Source: Actinomycetes bacterium (GTDB lineage: Bacteria > Actinomycetota > Humimicrobiia > Humimicrobiales > Humimicrobiaceae). Taken from it: DNA of 25,320 nucleotides. Each line of letters starts with the position of its first letter. The stretch's first letter is position 1. The position numbers and the translations under genes were made by a program. The notes beneath the pieces are model-generated. The model worked only from the letters and a program-made list of their open reading frames with translations. It did no database searches and was not told the DNA's origin. Below, piece by piece: positions 15,663 to 22,496 of the stretch. The stretch is from assembly GCA_030603375.1 (NCBI GenBank), contig JAUVXY010000003.1, positions 1 through 25,320 of the forward strand. The letters run 5' to 3'.

Positions 15663-16313
15663 CTAACTAATCCCCAATAATTTTTTTGCAATCTTTACTC
15701 CTTCAGGGGCAGTAGCCCCATACCCATCTGCTCCTATAGAGTCTGCAAACTCCTGGTTTATCGGACTTCCTCCCACAATTACTTTTACATTATCCCTGAT
15801 GCCCTCTTTTTTAAGGCCTTCAACGACATTTTTCTGCTCAGCTGCAGTGGTTGTAAGTAGAGCTGACATTGCTAAGATATCAGGATTATTTTCCTTTATT
15901 GCGTTTAGAAAGTCTTCCCCCTTTACATTTATGCCAAGATCTATTACTTCAAATCCTGCAACATAAAGAAGCGTTGCCACCATCCCTTTACCAATTGAGT
16001 GCACATCTCCATACACGGTACCAATTATCACTTTCCCTAAACTTTTATTAGCTTTTTCACCATTTTTTTCAATTGCAGAATTTATTACTGGAAGTGCTTT
16101 TTTAAGTACTTCTGCTGCACACACCAGATCAGGCAGGAAAAACTCGCCTTTACCAAATTTATCTCCAACCTCTCTTATGGCACCTGTTAAAGCAGCTGCT
16201 GCCTTGAGCGGGCTAACCCCAGCCTCTACTGCTTTTTTTGCTACAGCCTCAGCATTTTCTATATCAAATTCAAGCACTACATCCTTTAACTGATTTAGAA
16301 TATCAGAACTCAT
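15663..16313 (-). CDS. Corrinoid (B12-binding) methyl-carrier protein, MttC type
   Basis: A 216-residue corrinoid protein taken from the ATG at 16313, which has AAAGGGGG before it and overlaps the end of the LacI gene by 11 bases (translational coupling). The cap domain includes REVGDKFGKGEFFLPDLVCAAE (47-68). The cobalt ligand motif is GDVHSIGKG (His105), with Ser150-Ala-Leu152 and GGSP (181-184) following. The ORF reads open further upstream to 16379, but that part is the out-of-frame end of the regulator gene. It would accept the methyl group from the MttB-family protein encoded next. It differs from the corrinoid protein at 5527-6165, so each probably serves its own methyltransferase. Confidence 0.93.
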   Translation of the reverse strand: MSSDILNQLKDVVLEFDIENAEAVAKKAVEAGVSPLKAAAALTGAIREVGDKFGKGEFFLPDLVCAAEVLKKALPVINSAIEKNGEKANKSLGKVIIGTVYGDVHSIGKGMVATLLYVAGFEVIDLGINVKGEDFLNAIKENNPDILAMSALLTTTAAEQKNVVEGLKKEGIRDNVKVIVGGSPINQEFADSIGADGYGATAPEGVKIAKKLLGIS

Positions 16314-17382
16314 TGCCAAACCCCCTTTGAGACAATTGCTTAGTATTTTTAGGTGGTGCTGCCACAGACCCCCTTTCAATTATATTTGTTGGTAAAACTA
16401 TATTTTTATTCTTTACTTTTTTACCTTCCACAATGTCCAAAAGCAGATTCATAGCTGCTGCGCCCATTAACTTTTTTGGCTGTTTCACCGTAGTAAGAGG
16501 AGGATCGGAAAATTCACATACAATTTCATTGTTAAAGCCAACAACTGATACATCCTGAGGAACTCTATAGCCTGCTTCCTTTAGAGCCTTGATCAATCCG
16601 ATAGCAGAGGCATCTGCTATGGCCGTAAATGCAGTTGGCATCTTTCTTTTTTCATGAAGCTCTTTTATAATATTATAAGTTCCCCTTAACTCATTTAGTC
16701 TAATTGCATCATCAATTATTGCAATATCAGGATTATGTGGAATATTATTTTTTTTCAGGCCACTGCAATAGCCCGCATATCTATTTCTTACGGTAGCCTG
16801 ATTTTCAAAAGTAAATGTCACATATCCTATTTCTCTATGCCCATAACTACACAAATAATCAACAGCCTGCTCCATTGCCCCGGTATTATCTATTAAAACT
16901 GAGGGTATTTTAGGATCACTGACTTCCCTGTCAATTACTACTACTGGAATATTTTGGTTATATATCTTTTTGATATGGCTATAATTATCATAACCACAAA
17001 AAAATAACAGTCCGTCTATAAACTGATCTACCAGAACATTCATCTGCCGTTCTTCTTCTGCCACGTCATAGAAGGTACAGCTCAATATAAGTGTATATCG
17101 CCTTTTTCTTGCTACTTCTTCCATTCCCCTTATGACCTGGGAGAAAAAAGGCTGAGCAATATCCGGTACAATTACTCCAACCGTCCTCGTACTCCTGGTC
17201 CTGAGCCCGCGGGCAATAATATTAGGTTTATAATTTAATTTCTTTACTGCTTTTAAAACCCTTTTTTGCCTGTCTTCCTTTACAAACTTGGTTTTGTTTA
17301 CAACACTGGATACAGTAGAAATTGACACTCCGGCTTCCCTGGCTACATCTCTTATTGAAGGTCTTTTCAGTTTTTTCCACAT
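16303..17382 (-). CDS. LacI-family transcriptional regulator
   Basis: The 359-residue regulator has the LacI/GalR layout. An N-terminal helix-turn-helix and hinge (about 8-58; PSIRDVAREAGVSISTVSSVVN, then KPNIIARGLRT) is followed by a periplasmic-binding-protein-like sensor domain (VGVIVPDIAQPFFSQVIRGMEE to FNNEIVCEFSDPPLTTVKQP). It probably binds the operators at 14091-14112 and 17416-17437. That would control the sugar importer and its own operon with the corrinoid and MttB genes, with release by an imported or processed sugar. The ribosome site is weak (GAAAGA next to the ATG). The end overlaps the corrinoid gene start. The effector cannot be read from sequence. Confidence 0.92.
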   Translation of the reverse strand: MWKKLKRPSIRDVAREAGVSISTVSSVVNKTKFVKEDRQKRVLKAVKKLNYKPNIIARGLRTRSTRTVGVIVPDIAQPFFSQVIRGMEEVARKRRYTLILSCTFYDVAEEERQMNVLVDQFIDGLLFFCGYDNYSHIKKIYNQNIPVVVIDREVSDPKIPSVLIDNTGAMEQAVDYLCSYGHREIGYVTFTFENQATVRNRYAGYCSGLKKNNIPHNPDIAIIDDAIRLNELRGTYNIIKELHEKRKMPTAFTAIADASAIGLIKALKEAGYRVPQDVSVVGFNNEIVCEFSDPPLTTVKQPKKLMGAAAMNLLLDIVEGKKVKNKNIVLPTNIIERGSVAAPPKNTKQLSQRGFGNEF

Positions 17383-17415
17383 TCTTTCAATAAATTTGTC
17401 ACTCTGAAAATGATA

Positions 17416-17437
17416 AATAGGAAATCGTTTCGCTATA
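17416..17437. promoter_or_regulatory. Second, degenerate LacI-type operator
   Basis: On the minus strand this reads TATAGCGAAACGATTTCC then TATT. It matches the perfect palindrome at 14091-14112 in about 15 of 22 positions, including the central GAAACG core. It begins one base after the -10 box of the LacI-family gene, the expected position for autoregulation. Confidence 0.7.
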
Positions 17438-17438
17438 A

Positions 17439-17467
17439 ATATTAAGCTACAATTTTAGATAAGTCAA
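17439..17467 (-). promoter_or_regulatory. Sigma-70-type promoter of the LacI-corrinoid-MttB operon
   Basis: The -35 box TTGACT (17462-17467) and -10 box TAATAT (17439-17444) are separated by 17 bases on the minus strand, with the operator directly after. The layout and -10 sequence equal those of the importer promoter. It lies in the 212-base gap after rhaA, so this operon need not depend on readthrough. Confidence 0.75.
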
Positions 17468-17594
17468 ATATTTTTTAAGCGACAATTTTATGGTTACTGC
17501 AAAAATCTTAAATCCTGCACAGGAATATGTAAAAACACTGAATAACTCAGACAAGCTTTAGAAGAAGCAGCATATTTTCTAAAATGCAGTAAAA

Positions 17595-18857
17595 TTATCT
17601 TCTTGAAGTTACTTCCTTTTCATATTTTAAAACTTCATCCATCCATTCCACATCATCTGGTATTTCTGAAGTTTTGCAGCAGTAGTCCCAGACAGCCCCA
17701 TATGGCATTGACTTTAAAGCTTCGGCAAAACCAAGTCTTGCAAACAAATTTCCACTGTCTTCGTAATCTTTCAATATATTAGCTGGTTCAAGCAGTGCAA
17801 AAAGAAGCGCCTTTAGCACAGCTCTTGCTCCAATAACCCATGCTCCAATTCTATTAATGGAGCCATCAAAAAAATCTGTGGCTATATGTACCCTGGAAAG
17901 TGCGTCTGCTCTTACAATTTCCTCCATAATGGCCATAAGTTCTTCTGTAAGTATTGGAACATGGTCACTATCCCATCTAACGCCCCTGCTCACATGGAGC
18001 ATCACTGCCTTTACAAAAGGAAGAACTGCTGATAACTTGTCTGAGACAAGTTCTGTTGGGTGGAAGTGCCCTGTATCAAAAGTAACAATTTTACCTGTCT
18101 TTACTGCATAACTCAAATAAAACTCATGGGAACCCACGACATAGCTTTCTGATCCTATGCCAAATAGCTTGCATTCAAGCGCATCAAGCATGTTTTCTTC
18201 CGGATAATCTATCGCAAATATTTCATCTAAGGAGTTTTTTAAAATTTCTCTGTGCCTCAGCCTGCTTACTGTTAAATCTTTTGACCCATCGGGAATCCAT
18301 ATATTGCAAATGCAGGTACTGCCCAGATGCTTCCCGATATGATTAGAAATCTCCCTGCACCTTTTAACATGCTCAATCCAGAATTTTCTTACTTTTTCAT
18401 CGCTGCTTGCCAGCGTATAACCGCTATCTGCCAGGGGATGAGAAAATAATGAGGGATTAAAATCCAAGCCCATGCCAAGTTCTTTTGCCCAGCTTATCCA
18501 ACTGGAAAAATGCTCTGGCAAAACTTCATCCCTGCTAACTGCCTTGCCCTTAAAATCTCCGTATATTGCATGGAGATTTAACTTTTTCTTTCCCGGAATT
18601 AGCGAAAATGCTTTTTCTATATCAGATCTAAGTTCACTTATATTCCTTGCTTTCCCAGGATGTCTCCCCGTAGACAGTATGCCGCCGCCAGAAAGTACGG
18701 CATCAGCGGTTTCGAATCCTCCTACATCATCTCCCTGCCAGCAGTGAATTGAAATAGGGATGTTTGTTAGCCTGTCCAGTACCTTATCAGTATCAATACC
18801 ATATTTTGTATATTGTTCTTTTGCCAGGTTATAGGCCTGCTTTACTTTTATATTCAT
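17595..18857 (-). CDS. rhaA: L-rhamnose isomerase
   Basis: This is a full-length RhaA of 420 residues (E. coli 419) that converts L-rhamnose to L-rhamnulose with divalent metal in the cytoplasm. Family landmarks are CWQGDDV (39-45), NLHAIYGD (94-101), LDFNPSLFSHP (131-141), NIWIPDG (185-191), LECKLFGIGSESYVVGSHEFY (227-247), DTGHFHPTE (261-269) and RWDSDHV (294-300). The last three include the metal-binding His and Asp residues. AGGAGG lies 4 bases before the ATG. It stands 119 bases after the small transaldolase-like gene and is separated from rhaB and rhaM by about 12 kb of transporter and methyltransferase genes. With rhaB and rhaM it gives the first three steps of the phosphorylating rhamnose route. 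Confidence 0.95.
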   Translation of the reverse strand: MNIKVKQAYNLAKEQYTKYGIDTDKVLDRLTNIPISIHCWQGDDVGGFETADAVLSGGGILSTGRHPGKARNISELRSDIEKAFSLIPGKKKLNLHAIYGDFKGKAVSRDEVLPEHFSSWISWAKELGMGLDFNPSLFSHPLADSGYTLASSDEKVRKFWIEHVKRCREISNHIGKHLGSTCICNIWIPDGSKDLTVSRLRHREILKNSLDEIFAIDYPEENMLDALECKLFGIGSESYVVGSHEFYLSYAVKTGKIVTFDTGHFHPTELVSDKLSAVLPFVKAVMLHVSRGVRWDSDHVPILTEELMAIMEEIVRADALSRVHIATDFFDGSINRIGAWVIGARAVLKALLFALLEPANILKDYEDSGNLFARLGFAEALKSMPYGAVWDYCCKTSEIPDDVEWMDEVLKYEKEVTSRR

Positions 18858-18976
18858 TTTCCTCCTGCTAAGACTGCTTTTATTTATTAATTTACTTAGC
18901 TCAAGTTTAGCCTAAAGTCAGCAAAGATAGCAATGTCTATTTTAGGGGATCTTCTATATACTGCACTTTTTTTATT

Positions 18977-19324
18977 TTAAACAGCCTGTTTTCGCTCTAC
19001 AACATACTCTTCAATCTCTTTCATGGACCCTGAAAATTGATCTCTGGTGAACACAAACGAAGGTTGATTTACAAAATCCTCCTTTTTAATTCCGTCCACT
19101 TCATAGCCTGCTTTAAAGTATGGAATTTTTAGAAGCTTGCCTGCTATATCATCAGGGACAGGGCCATCAATCTGGCTATAGATATCTTTTTCTTTACCTG
19201 AAGTTTTTTTAAGCACCTGTTCTGCCCATGTTTTAAATATCAGCGGCGATGAATCCCACCATAGTTCCATACCGTCAGAAGTTTCAGATAGGCGCTGCAT
19301 TGCAGATTTTTTATAAACAGTCAT
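18977..19324 (-). CDS. Miniature transaldolase-like protein (ends of the family without the barrel core)
   Basis: This 115-residue protein has a good ribosome site (GGAGG, 6 bases before the ATG) and appears to be a real frame. Its first 45 residues (RLSETSDGMELWWDSSPLIFKTW) resemble the start of a group of transaldolases. Its last 65 (PDDIAGKLLKIPYFKAGYEVDGI ... QFSGSMKEIEEYV) resemble their C-terminal tail. The TIM-barrel core with the Schiff-base lysine, normally some 250-300 residues, is missing between them. It is probably a gene with a large in-frame internal deletion and has no transaldolase activity. A small protein with a new role cannot be excluded. The homology is recognised by eye and is moderately sure. 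Confidence 0.55.
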   Translation of the reverse strand: MTVYKKSAMQRLSETSDGMELWWDSSPLIFKTWAEQVLKKTSGKEKDIYSQIDGPVPDDIAGKLLKIPYFKAGYEVDGIKKEDFVNQPSFVFTRDQFSGSMKEIEEYVVERKQAV

Positions 19325-19420
19325 TTTTTACCTCCACAAAAATAATATTATTAAAGTTATATATACCGACACTCTTACAATTTATAATAAGCTCTAACAA
19401 TATTTACAATTCTCATTGGA

Positions 19421-20398
19421 TTATTTCTTAACTATTTCCTTTACTGCCTTCACAATATCAGCTGCATGAGGAATAGAAGCCTGCTCCAGAGTTGAGTTGT
19501 AGGGGATGGGAGTATTTAAGCCGGCAACTATCTTTATGGGAGCATCAAGAAAGTCAAAAGCTTCCTCAGTTACCATAGCGCTTATATCAGACGCAACAGA
19601 GCCCCTCCTGCATGCCTCGCTTACTACCACAAGCCGCCCTGTTTTTTTTACTGAACTTATAATTGCCTCTATATCTAAGGGCACCAGTGTTCTTGGGTCA
19701 ATTATCTCGCAGCTTATACCATCTTTTTGTAGTTCCCCGGCAGCTTCAAGCGATTTAAATACCATATTGGAATAAGCAAAAATCGTAACATCTTCTCCTT
19801 CTCTTTTGATATCTGCCTTACCAAACGGTATGGTATATTCTTCTTCTGGAACTGGCCCCTTGTTAAGATAAATCATTTTGTGTTCAATAAACATAACAGG
19901 ATTATCATCCCTTATAGCAGTTTTTAAAAGTCCCTTTACGTCATATGAAGTAGCAGGCATTACAACTTTTAAACCAGGGACGTGATAAAACCATGCTTCC
20001 AGACTTTGGGAGTGCTGGGCTGCTACGCCTCTGCCGGCGCCTCCCTGTGTCCTTATTACCAGAGGAACGTTAAGGCTGTCACCAGTCATATAGCGTATTT
20101 TTGCAGCCTGGTTAACAATCTGATCCATTGTAAGAGTTGTAAAATCTATGAACATAATTTCTGCTATTGGCCTGTACCCAGTAAGAGCTGCCCCAATTCC
20201 AGCACCAATTATGGCAGCTTCTGATATAGGTGTATTTATCACCCTCTCCGGGCCATATTTATCTATAAGACCTTTGTAAGCTCTAAATGCTCCGCCATAC
20301 ACACCAATATCCTCGCCAATTAAAAAAACTTTTTCATCGCTGTCCATTTCTTCAATTACTGCTTCCCTTATAGCTTCCCTATATTCAATCTCTCTCAT
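19421..20398 (-). CDS. 2-oxoacid/acetoin dehydrogenase E1 component, beta subunit
   Basis: The 325-residue protein has the size of the AcoB/PdhB family. Motifs are FLIGEDIGVYGGAF (26-39), INTPISEAAIIGAGIGAA with the catalytic Glu60, AQHSQSLEAWFYHVPGLKVVMPA, and a C-terminal transketolase-C domain (EIIDPRTLVPLDIEAI; VSEACRRGSVASDI). With the alpha subunit it forms an alpha2beta2 thiamine-diphosphate enzyme that decarboxylates a 2-oxoacid or cleaves acetoin. GGAAGG precedes the ATG. It follows the alpha gene by 106 bases. No E2 or E3 gene is present in the window; the genes after it are the mini-transaldolase and rhaA. Whether pyruvate, a branched oxoacid or acetoin is the substrate cannot be decided. 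Confidence 0.93.
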   Translation of the reverse strand: MREIEYREAIREAVIEEMDSDEKVFLIGEDIGVYGGAFRAYKGLIDKYGPERVINTPISEAAIIGAGIGAALTGYRPIAEIMFIDFTTLTMDQIVNQAAKIRYMTGDSLNVPLVIRTQGGAGRGVAAQHSQSLEAWFYHVPGLKVVMPATSYDVKGLLKTAIRDDNPVMFIEHKMIYLNKGPVPEEEYTIPFGKADIKREGEDVTIFAYSNMVFKSLEAAGELQKDGISCEIIDPRTLVPLDIEAIISSVKKTGRLVVVSEACRRGSVASDISAMVTEEAFDFLDAPIKIVAGLNTPIPYNSTLEQASIPHAADIVKAVKEIVKK

Positions 20399-20504
20399 AA
20401 AATTCCCTTCCTTTAGTAATACCTGGCATAATACCTATAAAAAATTTAATTTTAAATTAATAATTCTAAATTTATTTGCATCTCTAATATGCATCTTTTC
20501 ATGC

Positions 20505-21473
20505 CTATATTTGCTTGACCTCTTCCAAAAATTTATCAAGCTCGGGCTCCGGGCTTTCTTCAGCAAATTTAACAGAATCATCAATCATTTTTTTAATTTC
20601 ATCCTCAAATTTATCTATATCCCTGTCAGTTATTATGCCCTCAGCCATTAATTTTTTCTTAAAATTAACAACAGGATCCTTTTCTTTTTTATAATAGTCT
20701 GCCTCTTCTTTATCTTTGTACGCTCCGGGGTCATTCGGATGATGCCCTCCCCAGCGATAAGTCTGCGCCTCTATAAGTGATGGGCCATTGCCTTTTCTTG
20801 CATCATCTGCTGCCTTTTTTACAGTCTCATATACTTCAGTTAAATCATTCCCATCTATGATATATCCCGGCATGCCATATGATGAAGCTCTGTCACCAAC
20901 ATTTTTACAGGCTACTGATTCTCTGGAACACATTGATATCGCGTATAAATTGTTTTCACAGATATAAATTACAGGTAATTTAAAAACTGACGCCATGTTT
21001 AGCGATTCATGAAATACTCCATTATTTGAGGCTCCATCGCCAAAAAAGCATATGACAACTTTTCCATTTCCATCCATCTTACAGCTAAATCCCGCACCTA
21101 CGGATATTGGTATCCCGCCGCCTACAATTCCATTTGCACCAAGCATCTTAAGCTCGGTATCTGCTATGTGCATTGAACCGCCTCTGCCCTTGCAGTAGCC
21201 AGTTGCTTTTCCTAAAAGTTCTGCCATCATTAAGTTTAAGTTTGCTCCCTTTGCTATACAATGGCCATGCCCTCTGTGTGTTGAAACAATATAGTCATCG
21301 CCAGTAATTGCGCTGCATGCCCCAACTGCTATGGCTTCCTGCCCGAGGGAAGGATGCAGGTATCCCCATATTTTAGCAGTTTGGTACAATTGTACAGTCT
21401 TCTCTTCAAACCTTCTGATTTCTATTAATTTTTTAAGCATTTCAATTTTTGCTTCTTTAGATATATTAGTCAT
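20505..21473 (-). CDS. 2-oxoacid/acetoin dehydrogenase E1 component, alpha subunit
   Basis: The 322-residue protein has the length of AcoA/PdhA. The thiamine-diphosphate motif is GDGASNNGVFHESLNMA (145-161), ending in the usual ENN (173-175). Upstream are THRGHGH (65-71), important for phosphate and substrate binding, and CKGRGGSMHIAD (94-105). GAGGAG lies 4 bases before the ATG. It is the first gene after a promoter with an overlapping palindrome and is followed by its beta partner. The set E1 alpha, E1 beta, mini-transaldolase, rhaA, all on one strand with gaps near 100 bases, may be one operon. If so, the enzyme's product or substrate would connect to rhamnose breakdown (lactaldehyde, pyruvate or acetoin chemistry). 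Confidence 0.93.
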   Translation of the reverse strand: MTNISKEAKIEMLKKLIEIRRFEEKTVQLYQTAKIWGYLHPSLGQEAIAVGACSAITGDDYIVSTHRGHGHCIAKGANLNLMMAELLGKATGYCKGRGGSMHIADTELKMLGANGIVGGGIPISVGAGFSCKMDGNGKVVICFFGDGASNNGVFHESLNMASVFKLPVIYICENNLYAISMCSRESVACKNVGDRASSYGMPGYIIDGNDLTEVYETVKKAADDARKGNGPSLIEAQTYRWGGHHPNDPGAYKDKEEADYYKKEKDPVVNFKKKLMAEGIITDRDIDKFEDEIKKMIDDSVKFAEESPEPELDKFLEEVKQI

Positions 21474-21546
21474 ATAACTCCTCTCGAATTATTAAAATTT
21501 TAACTGGCTCAATAAAAAATAATTTTATTATCCAAGCATAAGATAT

Positions 21547-21575
21547 ACTATATGCAATTTCTTGCATAAATGCAA
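21547..21575 (-). promoter_or_regulatory. Sigma-70-type promoter before the E1-rhaA gene group
   Basis: On the minus strand TTGCAT (21570-21575) and TATAGT (21547-21552) are spaced by exactly 17 bases, 70-odd bases before the E1 alpha start. The -35 box and most of the spacer lie inside a perfect palindrome, which suggests regulated use. Confidence 0.6.
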
Positions 21576-21580
21576 GAAAT
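21557..21580. promoter_or_regulatory. 24-bp palindrome, putative operator overlapping the E1 promoter
   Basis: ATTTCTTGCAT and its exact complement ATGCAAGAAAT are separated by two bases (AA). The two-base centre is too small for a stable RNA loop at that position, so a dimeric DNA-binding protein site is more likely than a terminator. It differs from the LacI-type operator. The SorC-type regulator encoded at 22497-23444 is the nearest candidate to bind it. Confidence 0.65.
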
Positions 21581-21590
21581 CTTACATGCG

Positions 21591-22475
21591 CTACATAGTA
21601 ATTTCTTCCATCAAGAATATTACGTGCTTTGTTAACAGCAGATCAGGTTTTTGTCCCGGCTGATTGCCAAATCCGCCGGCATGGTGTTTTGCCGATAATG
21701 TAAATCTTATTATTTTCTCTTTATCAATACAACCGGTCGCATCCAGCAAAAACAGGCATCTTACAATATAATAAGTAAAGCTTATGTATGATAATTTTTC
21801 AGAAGACTCGCTAAATCCTCCATCCGGTCTTTGAAGCGATCTTAGCCAGTTTATTTTTTTTTGAATATCTATTTTGTAAATAGATTTTAACTCTTTAAGC
21901 ATAAATATTGCATAGCTCGTAAATTGCGGATGAGACTTCCGGCCCGGTATATTGCTAAATCCTTCATCAGAATAATTGGCTGACATTATAAAATTTATAA
22001 GCTCTTTCTTGTTTATTTTATCAAGAGCATTTAACTTTATTAATGATCTAACAACATAATATGTATAGCAAATATGTGATGGTTGGCTGGCATTCTCGCT
22101 AAATCCTCCGTCCGGTCTTTGGAATGATCTTAGCCAGGCTATTTTTTTTTGAATATCTATTTTGTAAATAGATTTTAACTCTTTAAGCACAAATATTGAA
22201 TATCTTGTAAATTGCGGATGGGTCTTCTGGTCCGGTATATTACTAAATCCTTCATCAGAATAATTGGCTGACATTATAAAATTTATAAGCTCTTTCCTGT
22301 TTATTTTATCAAGAGCATTTAACTTTATTAATGATCTAACAGCATAATATGAACAGTCAATACGTGATGGTTGGCTGACATTCTCGCTAAATCCTCCGTC
22401 CGGTCTTTGGAGCGATCTTAGCCAGGCTACAAGTTTTGCTATATCATCTTTTGTTAGAAAATTATCTTCAATCAT
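21591..22475 (-). CDS. Prenyltransferase/squalene-cyclase-like alpha/alpha-toroid repeat protein
   Basis: This 294-residue protein is built of three units of 96 residues (starting at Trp18, Trp114 and Trp210). Each carries WLRS(L/F)QRPDGGFSE and a second half GF.N.P, two QxxDGGF-like turns per unit. Such repeats form the alpha/alpha barrel of terpene cyclases and protein prenyltransferase beta subunits. No DCTAE/DxDD cyclase motif, zinc ligands or signal peptide can be seen, so enzyme activity is doubtful and a cytoplasmic binding role is possible. There is no clear ribosome site. The start 21 bases after the SorC gene stop suggests coupling. Units one and two are nearly identical in DNA. Substrate and function are unknown. 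Confidence 0.8.
   Translation of the reverse strand: MIEDNFLTKDDIAKLVAWLRSLQRPDGGFSENVSQPSRIDCSYYAVRSLIKLNALDKINRKELINFIMSANYSDEGFSNIPDQKTHPQFTRYSIFVLKELKSIYKIDIQKKIAWLRSFQRPDGGFSENASQPSHICYTYYVVRSLIKLNALDKINKKELINFIMSANYSDEGFSNIPGRKSHPQFTSYAIFMLKELKSIYKIDIQKKINWLRSLQRPDGGFSESSEKLSYISFTYYIVRCLFLLDATGCIDKEKIIRFTLSAKHHAGGFGNQPGQKPDLLLTKHVIFLMEEITM
21849..22424 (-). repeat. 288-bp tandem duplication inside the toroid gene
   Basis: Two consecutive 288-bp blocks (22424-22137 and 22136-21849) are almost identical, including silent positions, for example the shared run from GAATATCTATTTTGTAAATA to CTCTTTAAGC. The third unit (from 21848) is more divergent. This indicates a recent duplication of one whole 96-residue repeat. 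Confidence 0.85.
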
Positions 22476-22496
22476 TTTAAATACAAATAAAGTATA

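Noticed and set aside
17520..17594. CTGA-GTTAT-TCAG followed by TTTTT as a terminator after rhaA
   Set aside because: The stem is only 4 bp, too weak to call.
21849..22424. CRISPR-like array
   Set aside because: The repeat is a 288-bp in-frame duplication of a protein repeat, without short repeats and spacers.
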